DNA of 64,000 nt, taken from contig CM064874.1 in NCBI GenBank assembly GCA_032719365.1, forward strand, positions 36,752,716 to 36,816,715, written 5' to 3'. The translations under genes were made by a program, and so were the position numbers. The stretch is from Prinsepia uniflora. Its lineage: Eukaryota; Streptophyta; Magnoliopsida; Rosales; Rosaceae. Shown in pieces: positions 35,465-47,581 of the stretch. Numbering within the stretch: the first letter of the stretch is position 1; each line of letters begins with the position of its first letter. A model generated the notes under the pieces. It had not been told where the DNA came from. It was given only the letters and a program-made list of their open reading frames with translations, and ran no database searches.

Positions 35465-38400
35465 TGTAACGCCCGGGAAATTCGAAAAAAGGAAAATTTG
35501 GAAAAATTGAAGGAAAGGACTATATTGCCCTTGGTTATGGGGGCAAAAGTTGAATTTTTTTATCGGGACCTTGTTTGGACTTTCTGTAAGGATCGTTGGA
35601 TAGGTCTCGAGATGTGGTATCCGTAGATAGGCGGCATGCGTCAATTGAAGTTTGGATGTAAAAGATACGAGTTTGAGACGGCGAAGGTCAATTTGGTAAT
35701 TTGTCAAAAAGGGCAGAATGGTAAATTGGACGGGTTAATGGATGATTCAGCCTGATCGTGACTCATTCAGTCTATTTAGTGACATCTGTCACTTTATAAT
35801 TGAGATTGGTGGAAAGTATATTATGACGCTTGATTTGAGTACGTATATGTGCGTGTATGTGTGAAATTGCGAAGGAAGAAACAGAGCATCAATATGCTCA
35901 AATAGCATATATCAAATCTTCATGTCTGAGCGATCTGTGAGAGGAATAAAGACATAATTAGATGGGATGAAGACATAATGGAAACAAAGATGAAGGGAAA
36001 GGAATTGTGAAGGGAATCCCAACAAACCCGAAACTCAAACCTTTCGACATTTGGAATTGACCAAAAACCGAATTTGGAATTCTGAGCCATAAACAATGAA
36101 ATTGAGATGGGAGTGAGTGAGTCTCCTGAGATCATTTCGAGTCGACCCACTCCAAAAACGAAAGGAATCGAGGCAGTTTTAGCTAAGAACAGGACCTACG
36201 ATCATGTCGAATTAGTGAACTTGAGTTTGTGAAATTAAAGGTGAGGCAGTGTGAAATTAATCCCGAATTTGTATTTATGATGGTCGTAATATGGTTTCTG
36301 TTTCATTAGATTGAAGAAACTGATTGAATTCGAATGAATTACAGGATGAACAACGCCCACATGTTCTTCGAATTTTTGAGTTTGAACTCGATAGGATTGA
36401 GGTAGTTATTTGTGAAATTGACGTTACAGATCTTGAATTAGAATTAAGGCGATGCAATTGGATGATTAAACTATTGAATTCCTCAGATATCGTTTCGATA
36501 GTGTTCAGTGTATCCGAAGTTTTCATATAGGTTTAAAATACGTATTTAAATCCTGAAAAAATTGGGGAAAATTATATGAGGTATATTGAAGTGTTAGTGA
36601 CCCTTGATAATGATTTTGGACAGGAATTGTGCTTTTCAGAATTTACGGAAAAACGTGCAGCTCAGAAGGGGGTCGTTTGGACGGTGTGTGAGTAGACTTT
36701 TGTTTTCTACCCAGAATGCATGCATATATGTTTTAAATGCTTTATTATATGATTTGAAATGATTTGGCATGCTTAATGTTTTGATATGATGATTTCTGGA
36801 TTTTGAGAATATTATATTGTTTTATATTGTTTTGGGCACGATTTTTGAGAAAATTGGTTTTGACTCAGATTATGAGTTAGGGATTGATTTGATGGATTTG
36901 TAATGCTTTTTGGATATATTTTATGGATTTATGTGAAAATGGCAACTGAGGTTGCGGTTACACGGATTTACGTGAAAATGATATTTTGGGCTTGAGACCC
37001 AATGGAAATGTGATTTTGATTGGATCGGTATTTTCATGTGATTACATGATGATATTAATGGTTTTCGGATTTCTGAAATAATCGGGACTCTGGTATTACG
37101 GATTTTGAGGAAACTATATTTTGGGCTGAGACCCTGTGTTGAAAATGATTTTGGTTTCAAATGCAACTACTTTCACTGGTTTTCATTGTGGTGATATGTT
37201 GCGGATATTTAGGGCTTTCAGGTGGGAATATGTTTCCCCCGGAGTGCACCCTGTGTTGTGGATATTAGGGCTTCCGGTTGGGAATGTGTTTCCCTGGAAT
37301 GAACCCTAGAGATAACGCTCGCCTCCGGGATGGGATGTGTTCGCCCGGAGAGGTCACGTAGCATGGTATGTTGTCATGCAGCCGAGGGAGGCTCGAATCA
37401 GATCAGATGTGATGGATTATGTGGAGATCGGTCGGTGATGTGTTCATGACGATCTGGATTGTCGGCTGGTGATGTGTTCATAGCGACATGCTCGGATTTT
37501 GAGCGGTCCTTGAGCCTATTGATTTACACGCATTGCAGGGATAACGTGACTATGAGATTAGATATGGAAATGAGTCTCGTGGTTTTCTTGAGATTTGTGA
37601 TTTATAAACATTTGTGCCCAGATATATTTTACTCATGATTTAGGATATGCATGCATGTTTTTGAAACTGGAGGGTAAGAATGTGTTTTGGTAAATGTATT
37701 TATAAAAGTTTGTTTTGTCCACTCACACTTTTTCTATTTTATTGACCCTTCAGGTCGTGGCGTGATGATCGAGGCTATTCGAGAGGTGGAGTCATGAGTG
37801 GGCACATGTGCGGTTATCCCTTGTTTGGTAAGTGCTGAGGGTAAATTCGTAACTTCAGCTGACTTGTCAGACGGGGGCAGGACCTGGCACGGTTATCAAT
37901 GTCCCTCGGGGACGGGTTGTAACGACCCGTCCCGAATTCTGGGATTAGTTTAGTGACTAATCTTGATTAGTGAGGTTGAACGGTAGTTAGTAGGGCGGAA
38001 TCGGACAAATTGTGCAAAATGACCGTTTTGCCCATGGTCGTGGGCAAAATGTTGACTTTTTGATCGGGCGGTCAAACGGACTTTGACCGATGACCGTGAC
38101 GTAGTTCGGGACGTCACGAGTTCATAGACAGGTGGCACGTTCGATTCCGACATTCGTAGAGAAAGTTATGATGTTCGGAAGTTGAGGGGTATTTTGGTAA
38201 TTTGGCATGTTTGGGGCCAAATGTTGACTTTTTGACCGGGAGGTCCGATGGACGAGGGCCAAGGACCGTTACGTAGGTCTCGTCGATACGAATCCAACGA
38301 CAGGCGGCATGCCGAAATCAGAGATTCGACGACAACGTTATGGTCAAGGAAACGAACTAACGAACCAAGGCCGGGATTAAAATAATAATATAATAATGAA

Positions 38401-39717
38401 TAGTAACCGATGACTGTGCACATCCGGATGAGTGACAAGTGTCACCCATCCCTTGTTTCCAGCTCCTTGTTTCCCTCCAAACATCATCATTACTACATCA
38501 TCATCATCTAATCCACCATTTCCCCTAATTTTCTCCTCTTTGTCTTCAAACCGTGCACAAATATTGGGGGAATCAGATTTGGGAGATTTGGCTCCCTTCT
38601 TCGGCTGTTCTTGAGAGAAAATGAGAGACTAATCGATTGGGATACCAAGGGAAACACGAGGGATTAAGTGTGGGTTGAATTTTGGATTTTGAATTTCGGG
38701 AAAATTAGAGGGAAAATTTGAATTGGAGGAATTAGGCCGTGAGGATCGCAATTGAGCTTACCTTCAGCTTCCTGGGATCACAACGATCATAATTGTCGAA
38801 GAAACGAGATGAATTGGTGCCGTTTTGGCTCTGAACGGGCTTGGTGACAGAGGAAGAAAATCGAGGTTGAGTCGTGATCGTGGAGTGTTTAGACGACGGA
38901 ATTGAGGTAGGGAAACTACTTCTCATGATCCCACGATGCTTCTGGGTTCATCAATTGAAGGAAACCGATCGAGATTGACGAAACTCCATGGTTGCACAGT
39001 GGACGGTGTTCGAGCTTGAGTTGTGACGATTGAGCGCAGGATTGAAGCAATTGAGTTGGGGGAAATGCTTAACGGAGTCCATGGAAGCTTCTGGTTGAAT
39101 CAATTTAAGGAAATCAATTGGAATTGAAGGAATCCCATGATTGCACAGTAACCGGGTGTTCTTCGTGGATCATCGTTGAATCGTGAAATTGTAGGTAATG
39201 TTTTGTGTAATCAACGTTACAGAACTTAAATTAGACTTAAAACGAAACTAATGGAATGATCAATTGAAGGATTAGGATCGAATTGACAGAATACGAACCG
39301 GGTCGTGTCGCGGGCAGTTTGGACCCGTTTACCAGACATACGGGTTAGGACGATGCACTGTAGCAGGCGCGTGGATTTCACGCGCAGCCAATCACGGCGG
39401 CGCGTGACGGTGCATGGGCACGAATCTCGAGGTGAGGTCAACATGACTTCTGTCCTATTTAATGTAACGGACATTTTGGGATTGGTTTCGTGTCGATCGG
39501 ACACCGTCTCGATATTGTTCGGGATGTCCGAAGGTTTTAAATTAAGTTTAAAAATAAGTAAAAATTCGGGAAAATTACGGGACTTTAGTAGGATGTTAAT
39601 GATGAGGTTAGTAACCCTCTAATGTGATTTGGACACAGGATTGGGAGTCCCGGTGATAGTGGTGAGGCCCGGGAGGGCCGGTGGCACGCCTATCGAGGCA
39701 TACCGTTAAAACGGTCT

Positions 39718-40998
39718 GTGAGTGGACTTTGGTTTTATAAATTCTATGCATGCTTAAATGTTTTATATGGATTATGGTTGTGATTGTGTGATGTTGATTT
39801 GGTTGTTGGTAAATTGTACGGTTTCACGTATTTCGAGGCGATTTACGTGCTTGCACGTAAATCGAGGTTTTCCGGTTTTACATGGATTTTCCATATTTAT
39901 GACTTGGATATAATATGATGAAATGGTTTTGAAATTGGAAATATGAACTCGGGCTTGAGGCCCACTTGTTTTGGAAATTTCGGACTTGGAGTCCATTTAA
40001 GAATCGGGCCGGGGGCCCAGTTGGTTAATGAAATCGGGCCAGGGGCCCAGTTGGTATGAAATCGGGCTGAGACCCATTTGAGTTATGTTATCGGGCCAGG
40101 GGCCCAGTTGATTTATGAATTCGGGCCGTGGGCCCAGTGGGTTAATAAAGTCGGGTTGCGGGCCCAGTTGGTTTACAAATCGGGTCGTGGGCCCAGTGGT
40201 TCATAAAATCGGGCATGAGGCCCAATTGGATTATAATGGTGATTTCGGGTCAGGGACCCTATATTTAATAATTGTGATTTTGGGTCAGGGACCCTAAATG
40301 GAATTACATGGTTTTATGGAAATTTCGGGCAGGGCCCAATGGTAATGATGTGATAAAAGGATTTAATAAAACTGTTTTCCATATACCATCTGGATACAAG
40401 GATATATGATGGTCTCCTCCAGATGTCTGGGACACTGGGGAAGTCACGGTGCATTGCCTGCAAGGGGTCATTATACGGAGCAGCCGGACCGTATGATGAC
40501 TCAGGAGCAGGATTGATATGATTGACGTCAGGGACGTCAGACATCAGGGATGTCATATATATGGACCCGGAGAGACCCCGGGCAGCACGCGTAGCTTATG
40601 AAACCGTGAGATATGACGTCAGGGACGTCTAGCATCAGGGATGCTGGTGATGGTAATGGTAAAATATGGATTAATGGATCTATAAAATGGCTTTCCGGGT
40701 GGATTTATGATTGTGTGATTTTAATGAATTGATGTTCATTTATGGTCGTGGGTGGTGACCACATGGTTGTTTATGTATAGTTATGGTATTTCACAGTTTT
40801 GGGCTGAGTTCCCACACTTGGTTTTTGGTTAACGGTTTTTGGGCTAAGGCCCTAATGGCTCAGTTGAGCAAACGTTTTGTTTACTGGTTTTCGTGGCATG
40901 CATACGTTTTTATTGGAGGGCATAAATGTCTTATAAATGTATTTGATGAACTTACTGGTTTTTGTCCACTCACAGCTTTTGTTTTCAATGCCCTTCAG
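39718..40998 (+). other. Candidate leader intron within the C LTR
   Basis: Donor-like GTGAGT at 39,718, and a pyrimidine-rich acceptor TTTTGTTTTCAATGCCCTTC followed by AG ending at 40,998. The ACTCAC about 25 bases before the acceptor could serve as branch region and is exactly complementary to the donor block. The same arrangement recurs in six other LTRs of the window. Predicted only; no transcript evidence. Confidence 0.4.
39951..40294 (+). repeat. Hairpin array, C 5' LTR
   Basis: About eleven copies of a roughly 30-base unit. Each contains a 13-base hairpin with a 5-bp stem and 3-base loop, e.g. GGGCTTGAGGCCC, GGACTTGGAGTCC (39,982-39,994), GGGCCGGGGGCCC, GGGTCAGGGACCC, with linkers like CAGTTGGTTAATGAAATC. 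Confidence 0.85.
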
Positions 40999-41185
40999 GT
41001 TGATCACGGATGTGATTGCAGCAGAGACTGGGACATTGCACACCTCCTCCATCGATCCTTGCGCACTCTGGATGCCCCGTTTGGGCAGTGGCTCTTGGTC
41101 ATCCTTTGTCTGACACCCCTTGTTGGACGGGAGCAGGGCACATTCCATGGTAATCCAGGGGGGATTGGGATGGGTCCTGTCAACT

Positions 41186-41197
41186 TGGTATCAGAGC
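41186..41197 (+). other. Element C primer-binding site (initiator tRNA-Met)
   Basis: TGGTATCAGAGC, three bases past the 5' LTR. Intact. Confidence 0.92.
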
Positions 41198-44100
41198 ACG
41201 GTTGCTCTATTTGTGCGCGCAGGTCGAGGGTGTGATGTCTCTTTGGGCTGCAATTCGTTATCAACCTGATAGATAGTTTTTGGGTTTGGATAGTGGATGG
41301 AGTGTGATTGGCCCGATACGCCGTGCATTAATGTGATTCGACCCAGGTGGGGTTGATTGTGATGAACTGGTATTGTGGGACCGACGGTTCGGTCATGTAA
41401 TATTTAATTTTTGTGCTGCTAGGTGCAGCTAGGTTCGGGGAACCTCATGTGAGTAATGGTTTAAAAATGTGAACCCTTGTGGTGGTTTCTAGTGTGAGGG
41501 ATGTTGGTTCATCGGAGTTGGCCGGTGACCTTAGTGGTGGAACCCACATTGAGTTGATGGTAGGATTGGATTTGACGTCTCTTCGATGTCTAGACCGCGG
41601 GGTCGGTCAGGTTGTGGATTTTATATTACGGAGAGCTGTTTGGTTCGGTTGAACCATAGGGTGTGATTGTGGAACCCTAGTATTAAAAAGGTAAACCTTA
41701 ATTGTGGCTAGTGGATGAGAACTTGTGCTGCGACGAGCGGCTGAGGTCATGGATGACCATGTGGATGGCTCTGGTGAGTCTAGTCAGAACTATGGGATTC
41801 GATTTACGGATACGGTTCTGAGATAAATTATGGAATCCCGTGTTGGATCGGGTATTAGTGTGAGGTATGGATGCGGATCTCGATAGCAATGACAGTTAAT
41901 CGGTAGTCATATGGAGATGACTGGCTATCGAGGGTAATTAGTGTGGTTATAATACTTGAGGATCAGGGGACGATCAGGGAACGTTCATTTTCCTGATGTG
42001 GATTGTCAGAATAGTGGTACCCATAGTCGTGAGGTACGGGATCGTCGTTCGGTATGAACGGAGATCCAGGGTTGTCGTATTTGCACACGGTGTGCAAGTA
42101 TGGATGTTTGCGGGTTGGTACTTTTGTGCTGATGCTAGTATGGATGCATGGGTGCTGATACCAGTGTGTTGGTGCTGGTACTAGCACTGGTGCTAGTGTC
42201 GGTGATGGTGTTGACGATGAGCCACCAGTTGGGGTGTGACTCCGTCATGATGAACATATGTTCGGTCTTTGAGATTTGGTAGTAGTTGAGTGATGGACTG
42301 GATGGGATCCAGTTAAGATTGTGATGTGTTGGGATAAGTCCCAATGGTGGTGAGATAACCAGTAAGGAGTGGATTAAAAAGGTATAATTGAGAACTTGGG
42401 AAACCGAGTGTTGAACCTGTCAAGGTCGGGATGTGCGAACGGGACAATAACGGATTGATTGTGGACACGGGGTTGTCCAAGTGAATTGAGGAGGTAGGAA
42501 GTCTAGTGGTTCGACTTGACGTCTTGTTGGGAGCATGTCTGTTTCCAACATGGTTGGAACCTTAGATTCGAGAAGCGTTGTGATTGGGGAACGAGAGTGG
42601 TGTTCGTTCTTGGTGATTGGTATTCCGAAGTCATTGGGGTTGACTTCTTGCTTTCTGCCCTGGCAGACGTTGAGTGTAGTTACCAGTACGTTGTGCGTGT
42701 ATTGGTTGGTGGGCCCATGTGTGTTTGTGGGTCATTAGGAGGAGCTACGTATTCGAAATTAGGTAAACGAGATTTCTCATTTTCTGCTTGGTGGCAGAGG
42801 ATGTTGTGAGTGCAGTGAGTTTTGTTGCATCCACGTAGGATGAGTTTTGGTGTCATCATTTTGGATCATCCCTGGTTTTTCCTAGGTGGAATGACAAGGA
42901 TTGATACAGGGTAATCCGTGAGAATCCGCAGTCTCGACGTGTCTCGTCGTTGACTGATCTGTCTAGTTGTGGGAGTCGGTTGTCGATCGTTGTGGCGATC
43001 TAGGATTTTGACGTTATAGTCAGGGACACAGTGTCTATCTGGGTTGTGATCTTGATGATTCAGATAGGGGGAGAGTATATCACTCTTACCGTGGTACGTG
43101 AGTCGTAAATGACGGGATTGAACTTCTTTTCGAAGTGGGGCCGTACGGTATTCTACTCGGGTGAGTAGGTTTTCAAGGTAGTTGAATTTTGTCAACCTTA
43201 GACGTGTGGAGGTTGGATTGGCTTCCCTATGAAGTCAATCAAGTGTATTGAACGGGTAACCGATAGGTTCGGTTTTGGTGTGTCTTGGTAAATGTGAATG
43301 AGATTTCGGGATTTGGAATCGAATTTCTGGGTGACGATTCAGGATTCGATTTTGGAACTTGAAAGTATATTTCTGGATTTGGGTACGGAATGATTATTCC
43401 AAATGCTAGCTTACGGAATAATGATTTCGGATTTGGATTTGGAAATAAATTAAAATTTGATGTCTGGGCTTGGATCCGGGATTTCTTACGAAATTGCGGA
43501 TCCGGATTCGGAATTGTAATTAAATGATGGGTGGAGTTTCATTTTGTCTCATGCTGGATTGGGCAAATGTACTCCATTATTGGAACGCGTTCGGCTATGA
43601 CCTGGGTGGTTGTAGTCTGGTTATTAGGTAGATGTGTGTACTTCGTACATGATTCGAGGTACAATACTTTGTAGACCTGTGGTGTCTAGTTATGGTATAC
43701 GGGATATACCCGAGGTGTGTCAGTGAGCGTGTTGGTAGCTGGATTGGTTCTGATACCAATGGATTAGTCGAGGTCAAGAATCGGACATTGGATACTATGC
43801 AATGGGTCATGGTATTTCCGATGAGTCTAATTACACACAGATCGTGTGAAAGGTCGGTAAATGTTTACTAAGTCAAATAAGTTGGTGGCATGTGTAGCCA
43901 CGAGTGAGTCTAGTGTCAGTTTTCGACTGACAACAACTGTGTGGCGACAGATTGTCAGGATGCGTCAACATAGATTGTTGAGTGGGGTCAGCTGACTCCT
44001 AGTGGGAGTGGGAAAGGAACCGTCGAGTTGTTGTATTCGAAACAAGTAGTTTCAGTCATTCGACGGGGTCGAATGTAGTTGTTGCGTATTAAGTACTAGT

Positions 44101-44289
44101 GGTACGTTTGGGTGTAGACAAGTTTTGTCTAAGTAGTTGGTGTACGGGTGTACACGTGTTGCGTGGTCGATTCCACTTTCCACGGGGTGTTTGTGGAATC
44201 AGGATAGTCGAGTTTCGAGAGCGAAACTAATTAAGAAGGGAAGTACGTTTGAGTTTAGAGCGGTTGGAATTTCGAGGACGAAATTTATT

Positions 44290-44302
44290 AAGGAGGGAAG
44301 AT
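44290..44302 (+). other. Element C polypurine tract
   Basis: AAGGAGGGAAGAT directly before the 3' LTR, preceded by the conserved stem-loop at 44,268-44,285. Intact. Confidence 0.85.
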
Positions 44303-47300
44303 TGTAATGACCCGTCCCGAATTCCGGGATTAGTTTAGTGACTAATCTTGATTAGTGAGGTTGAACGGTGGTTAGTAGGGCGGAATCGGACAAATTGTGC
44401 AAAATGACCGTTTTACTCCTAGTCGTGGGCAAAATGTTGACTTTTTGATCGGGCGGTCAAACGGACTTTGACCGATGACCGTGACGTAGTTCGGGACGTC
44501 ACGAGTTCATAGACAGGTGGCACGTTCGATTCCGACATTCGTAGAGAAAGTTATGATGTTCGGAAGTTGAAGGGTATTTTGGTAATTTGGCATATTTGGG
44601 GCCAAATGTTGACTTTTTGACCGGGAGGTCCGATGGACGAGGGCCAAGGACCGTTACGTAGGTCTCGTCGATTCGAATCCAACGACAGGCGGCATGCCGA
44701 AATCGGAGATTCGACGACAACGTTATGGTCAAGGAAACGAACTAACGAACCGAGGTCGGGATTAAAATAATAATATAATAATGAATAGTAACCGATGACT
44801 GTGCACATCCGGATGAGTGACAAGTGTCACCCATCCCTTGTTTCCAGCTCCTTGTTTCCCTCCAAACATCATCATTACTACATCATCATCATCTAATCCA
44901 CCATTTCCCCTAATTTTCTCCTCTTTGTCTTCAAACCGTGCACAAATATTGGGGGAATCAGATTGGGGACATTTGGCTCCCTTCTTCGGCTGTTCTTGAG
45001 AGAAAATGAGAGACTAATCGATTGGGATACCAAGGGAAACACGAGGGATTGAGTGTGGGTTGAATTTTGGATTTTGAATTTCGGGAAAATTAGAGGGAAA
45101 ATTTGAATTGGAGGAATTAGGCCGTGAGGATCGCAATTGAGCTTACCTTCAGCTTCCTGGGATCACAACGATCATAATTGTCGAAGAAACGAGATGAATT
45201 GGTGCCGTTTTGGCTCTGAACGGGCTTGGTGACAGAGGAAGAAAATCGAGGTTGAGTCGTGATCGTGGAGTGTTTAGACGACGGAATTGAGGTGGGGAAA
45301 CTACTTCTCATGATCCCACGATGCTTCTGGGTTCATCAATTGAAGGAAACCGATCGAGATTGACGAAACTCCATGGTTGCACAGTGGACGGTGTTCGAGC
45401 TTGAGTCGTGACGATTGAGCGCAGGATTGAAGCAATTGAGTTGGGGGAAATGCTTAACGGAGTCCATGGAAGCTTCTAGTTGAATCAATTTAAGGAAATC
45501 AATTGGAATTGAAGGAATCCCATGATTGCACAGTAACCGGGTGTTCTTCGTGGATCATCGTTGAATCGTGAAATTGTAGGTAATGTTTTGTGTAATCAAC
45601 GTTACAGAACTTAAATTAGACTTAAAACGAAACTAATGGAATGATCAATTGAAGGAATTAGGATCGAATTGACAGAATACGAACCGGGTCGTGTCGCGGG
45701 CAGTTTGGACCCGTTTACCAGACATACGGGTTAGGACGATGCACTGTAGCAGGCGCGTGGATTTCACGCGCAGCCACTCACGGCGGCGCGTGACGGTGCA
45801 TGGGCACGAATCTCGAGGTGAGGTCAACATGACTTCTGTCCTATTTAATGTAACGGACATTTTGGGATTGGTTTCGTGTCGATCGGACACCGTCTCGATA
45901 TTGTTCGGGATGTCCGAAGGTTTTAAATTAAGTTTAAAAATAAGTAAAAATTCGGGAAAATTACGGGACTTTAGTAGGATGTTAATAATGAGGTTAGTAA
46001 CCCTCTAATGTGATTTGGACACAGGATTGGGAGTCCCGGTGATAGTGGTGAGGCCCGGGAGGGCCGGTGGCACGCGTATCGAGGCATACCGTTAAAACGG
46101 TCTGTGAGTGGACTTTGGTTTTATAAATTCTATGCATGCTTAAATGTTTTATATGGATTATGGTTGTGATTGTGTGATGTTGATTTGGTTGTTGGTAAAT
46201 TGTACGGTTTCACGTATTTCGAGGCGATTTACGTGCTTGCACGTAAATCGAGGTTTTCCGGTTTTACATGGATTTTCCATATTTATGACTTGGATATAAT
46301 ATGATGAAATGGTTTTGAAATTGGAAATATGAACTCGGGCTTGAGGCCCACTTGTTTTGGAAATTTCGGACTTGGAGTCCATTTAAGAATCGGGTCGGGG
46401 GCCCAGTTGGTTAATGAAATCGGGCCAGGGGCCCAGTTGGTATGAAATCGGGCTGAGACCCATTTGAGTTATGTTATCGGGCCAGGGGCCCAGTTGATTT
46501 ATGAATTCGGGCCGTGGGCCCAGTGGGTTAATAAAGTCGGGCTGCGGGCCCAGTTGGTTTACAAATCAGGTCGTGGGCCCAGTGGTTCATAAAATCGGGC
46601 ATGAGGCCCAATTGGATTATAATGGTGATTTCGGGTCAGGGACCCTATATTTAATAATTGTGATCTTGGGTCAGGGACCCTAAATGGAATTACATGGTTT
46701 TATGGAAATTTTGGGCAGGGCCCAATGGTAATGATGTGATAAAAGGATTTAATAAAACTGTTTTCCATATACCATCTGGATACAAGGATATATGATGGTC
46801 TCCTCCAGATGTCTGGGACACTGGGGAAGTCACGGTGCATTGCCTGCGAGGGGTCATTATACGGAGCAGCCGGACCGTATGATGACTCAGGAGCAGGATT
46901 GCTATGATTGACGTCAGGGACGTCAGACATCAGGGATGTCAGATATATGGACCAGGAGAGACCCCGGGCAGCACGCGTAGCTTATGAAACCGTGAGATAT
47001 GACGTCAGGGACGTCTAGCATCAGGGATGCTGGTGATGGTAATGGTAAAATATGGATTAATGGATCTATAAAATGGCTTTCCGGGTGGATTTATGATTGT
47101 GTGATTTTAATGAATTGATGTTCATTTATGGTCGTGGGTGGTGACCCACATGGTTGTTTATGTATAGTTATGGTATTTCACAGTTTTAGGCTGAGTTCCC
47201 ACACTTGGTTTTTGGTTAACGGTTTTTGGGCTAAGGCCCTAATGGCTCGATTGAGCAAACGTTTTGGTTACTGGTTTTTGTGGAATGCATACGTTTTTAT

Positions 47301-47569
47301 TGGAGGGCATAAATGTCTTATAAATGTATTTGATGAACTTACTGGTTTTTGTCCACTCACAGCTTTTGTTTTTAATGCCCTTCAGGTTGATCACGGATGC
47401 GATTGCAGTAGAGACTGGGACATTGCACACCTCCTCCATCGATCCTTGCGCACTCTGGATGCCCCGTTTGGGCAGTGGCTCTTGGTCATCCTTTGTCTGA
47501 CACCCCTTGTTGGACGGGAGCAGGGCACATTCCATGGTAATCCCGGGGGGATTGGGATGGGTCGTGTCA
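44303..47569 (+). mobile_element. Element C 3' LTR
   Basis: 3,267 bases, colinear with the 5' LTR at an offset of about 6,385-6,387. Dyad 44,811-44,836, GTGAGT 46,104, hairpin array 46,337-46,680, acceptor-like site ending 47,385. Ends GGGATGGGTCGTGTCA. Confidence 0.92.
46337..46680 (+). repeat. Hairpin array, C 3' LTR
   Basis: Copy of the array at 39,951-40,294 with a few substitutions. Confidence 0.85.
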
Positions 47570-47581
47570 TGGGTCATGTCA

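Larger units (their letters stand above)
37918..41182 (+). mobile_element. Element C 5' LTR
   Basis: 3,265 bases, TGTAACGACCCGTCCC to GGGATGGGTCCTGTCA. In order: the 172-base duplicated module (GTTGAC at 38,051 and 38,223), dyad 38,426-38,451, CT-rich stretch 38,450-38,540, CTGTGAGTGGAC 39,716-39,727, TGCATGC near 39,746, hairpin array 39,951-40,294, GACGTC repeats 40,525-40,640, GTCCACTCACAG 40,964-40,975, acceptor-like CCCTTCAG to 40,998. Confidence 0.92.
41183..44302 (+). other. Element C interior, non-coding
   Basis: Starts with the primer site TGGTATCAGAGC (41,186-41,197) and ends with the stem-loop AATTTCG-AGGA-CGAAATT (44,268-44,285) and polypurine tract. I see no gag, protease, RT, RNase H or integrase motif on either strand; the longest open frames are about 100 codons and featureless. 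A GGTGCTGGTA-type short repeat lies around 42,130-42,220. The retained ends show descent from a coding Tekay/Del-like element. Confidence 0.85.
37918..47569 (+). mobile_element. Element C: LARD-like non-autonomous LTR retrotransposon
   Basis: Two long LTRs (37,918-41,182 and 44,303-47,569) flank 3.1 kb with no gag or pol. Flanks CGGGT (37,913-37,917) and TGGGT (47,570-47,574) are a duplication with one change. It has an iMet primer site and a clean polypurine tract. The LTRs align with only small indels and few substitutions (about 1% by eye), so it moved fairly recently. Large LTRs with a non-coding interior are the definition of a LARD; it would depend on proteins from a coding relative. 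Confidence 0.9.
35465..47581 (+). mobile_element. Solo LTR G, split near its end by element C
   Basis: The LTR proper is 35,465-37,917 plus the last seven bases CATGTCA (47,575-47,581), about 2,460 bases. It starts TGTAACGCCCGGG. A perfect 5-base duplication AATAT flanks it (35,460-35,464 and 47,582-47,586). It inserted into the reverse-transcriptase active-site codons of element A. It carries the dyad AGTGACA-TC-TGTCACT at 35,778-35,793 and GTGTGAGTAGAC (36,686-36,697) opposite GTCCACTCACAC (37,717-37,728). Confidence 0.9.

Noticed and set aside
39951..40294. CRISPR-like array
   Set aside because: Units are short, the hairpins vary, linkers are similar rather than unique, no cas gene is present and the DNA is eukaryotic. 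It is a tandem hairpin array within an LTR.
41183..44302. Hidden gag-pol in the interior of element C
   Set aside because: Looked for zinc knuckle, DSG/DTG protease, FIDD/YxDD, integrase and GPY motifs in both strands and found none.
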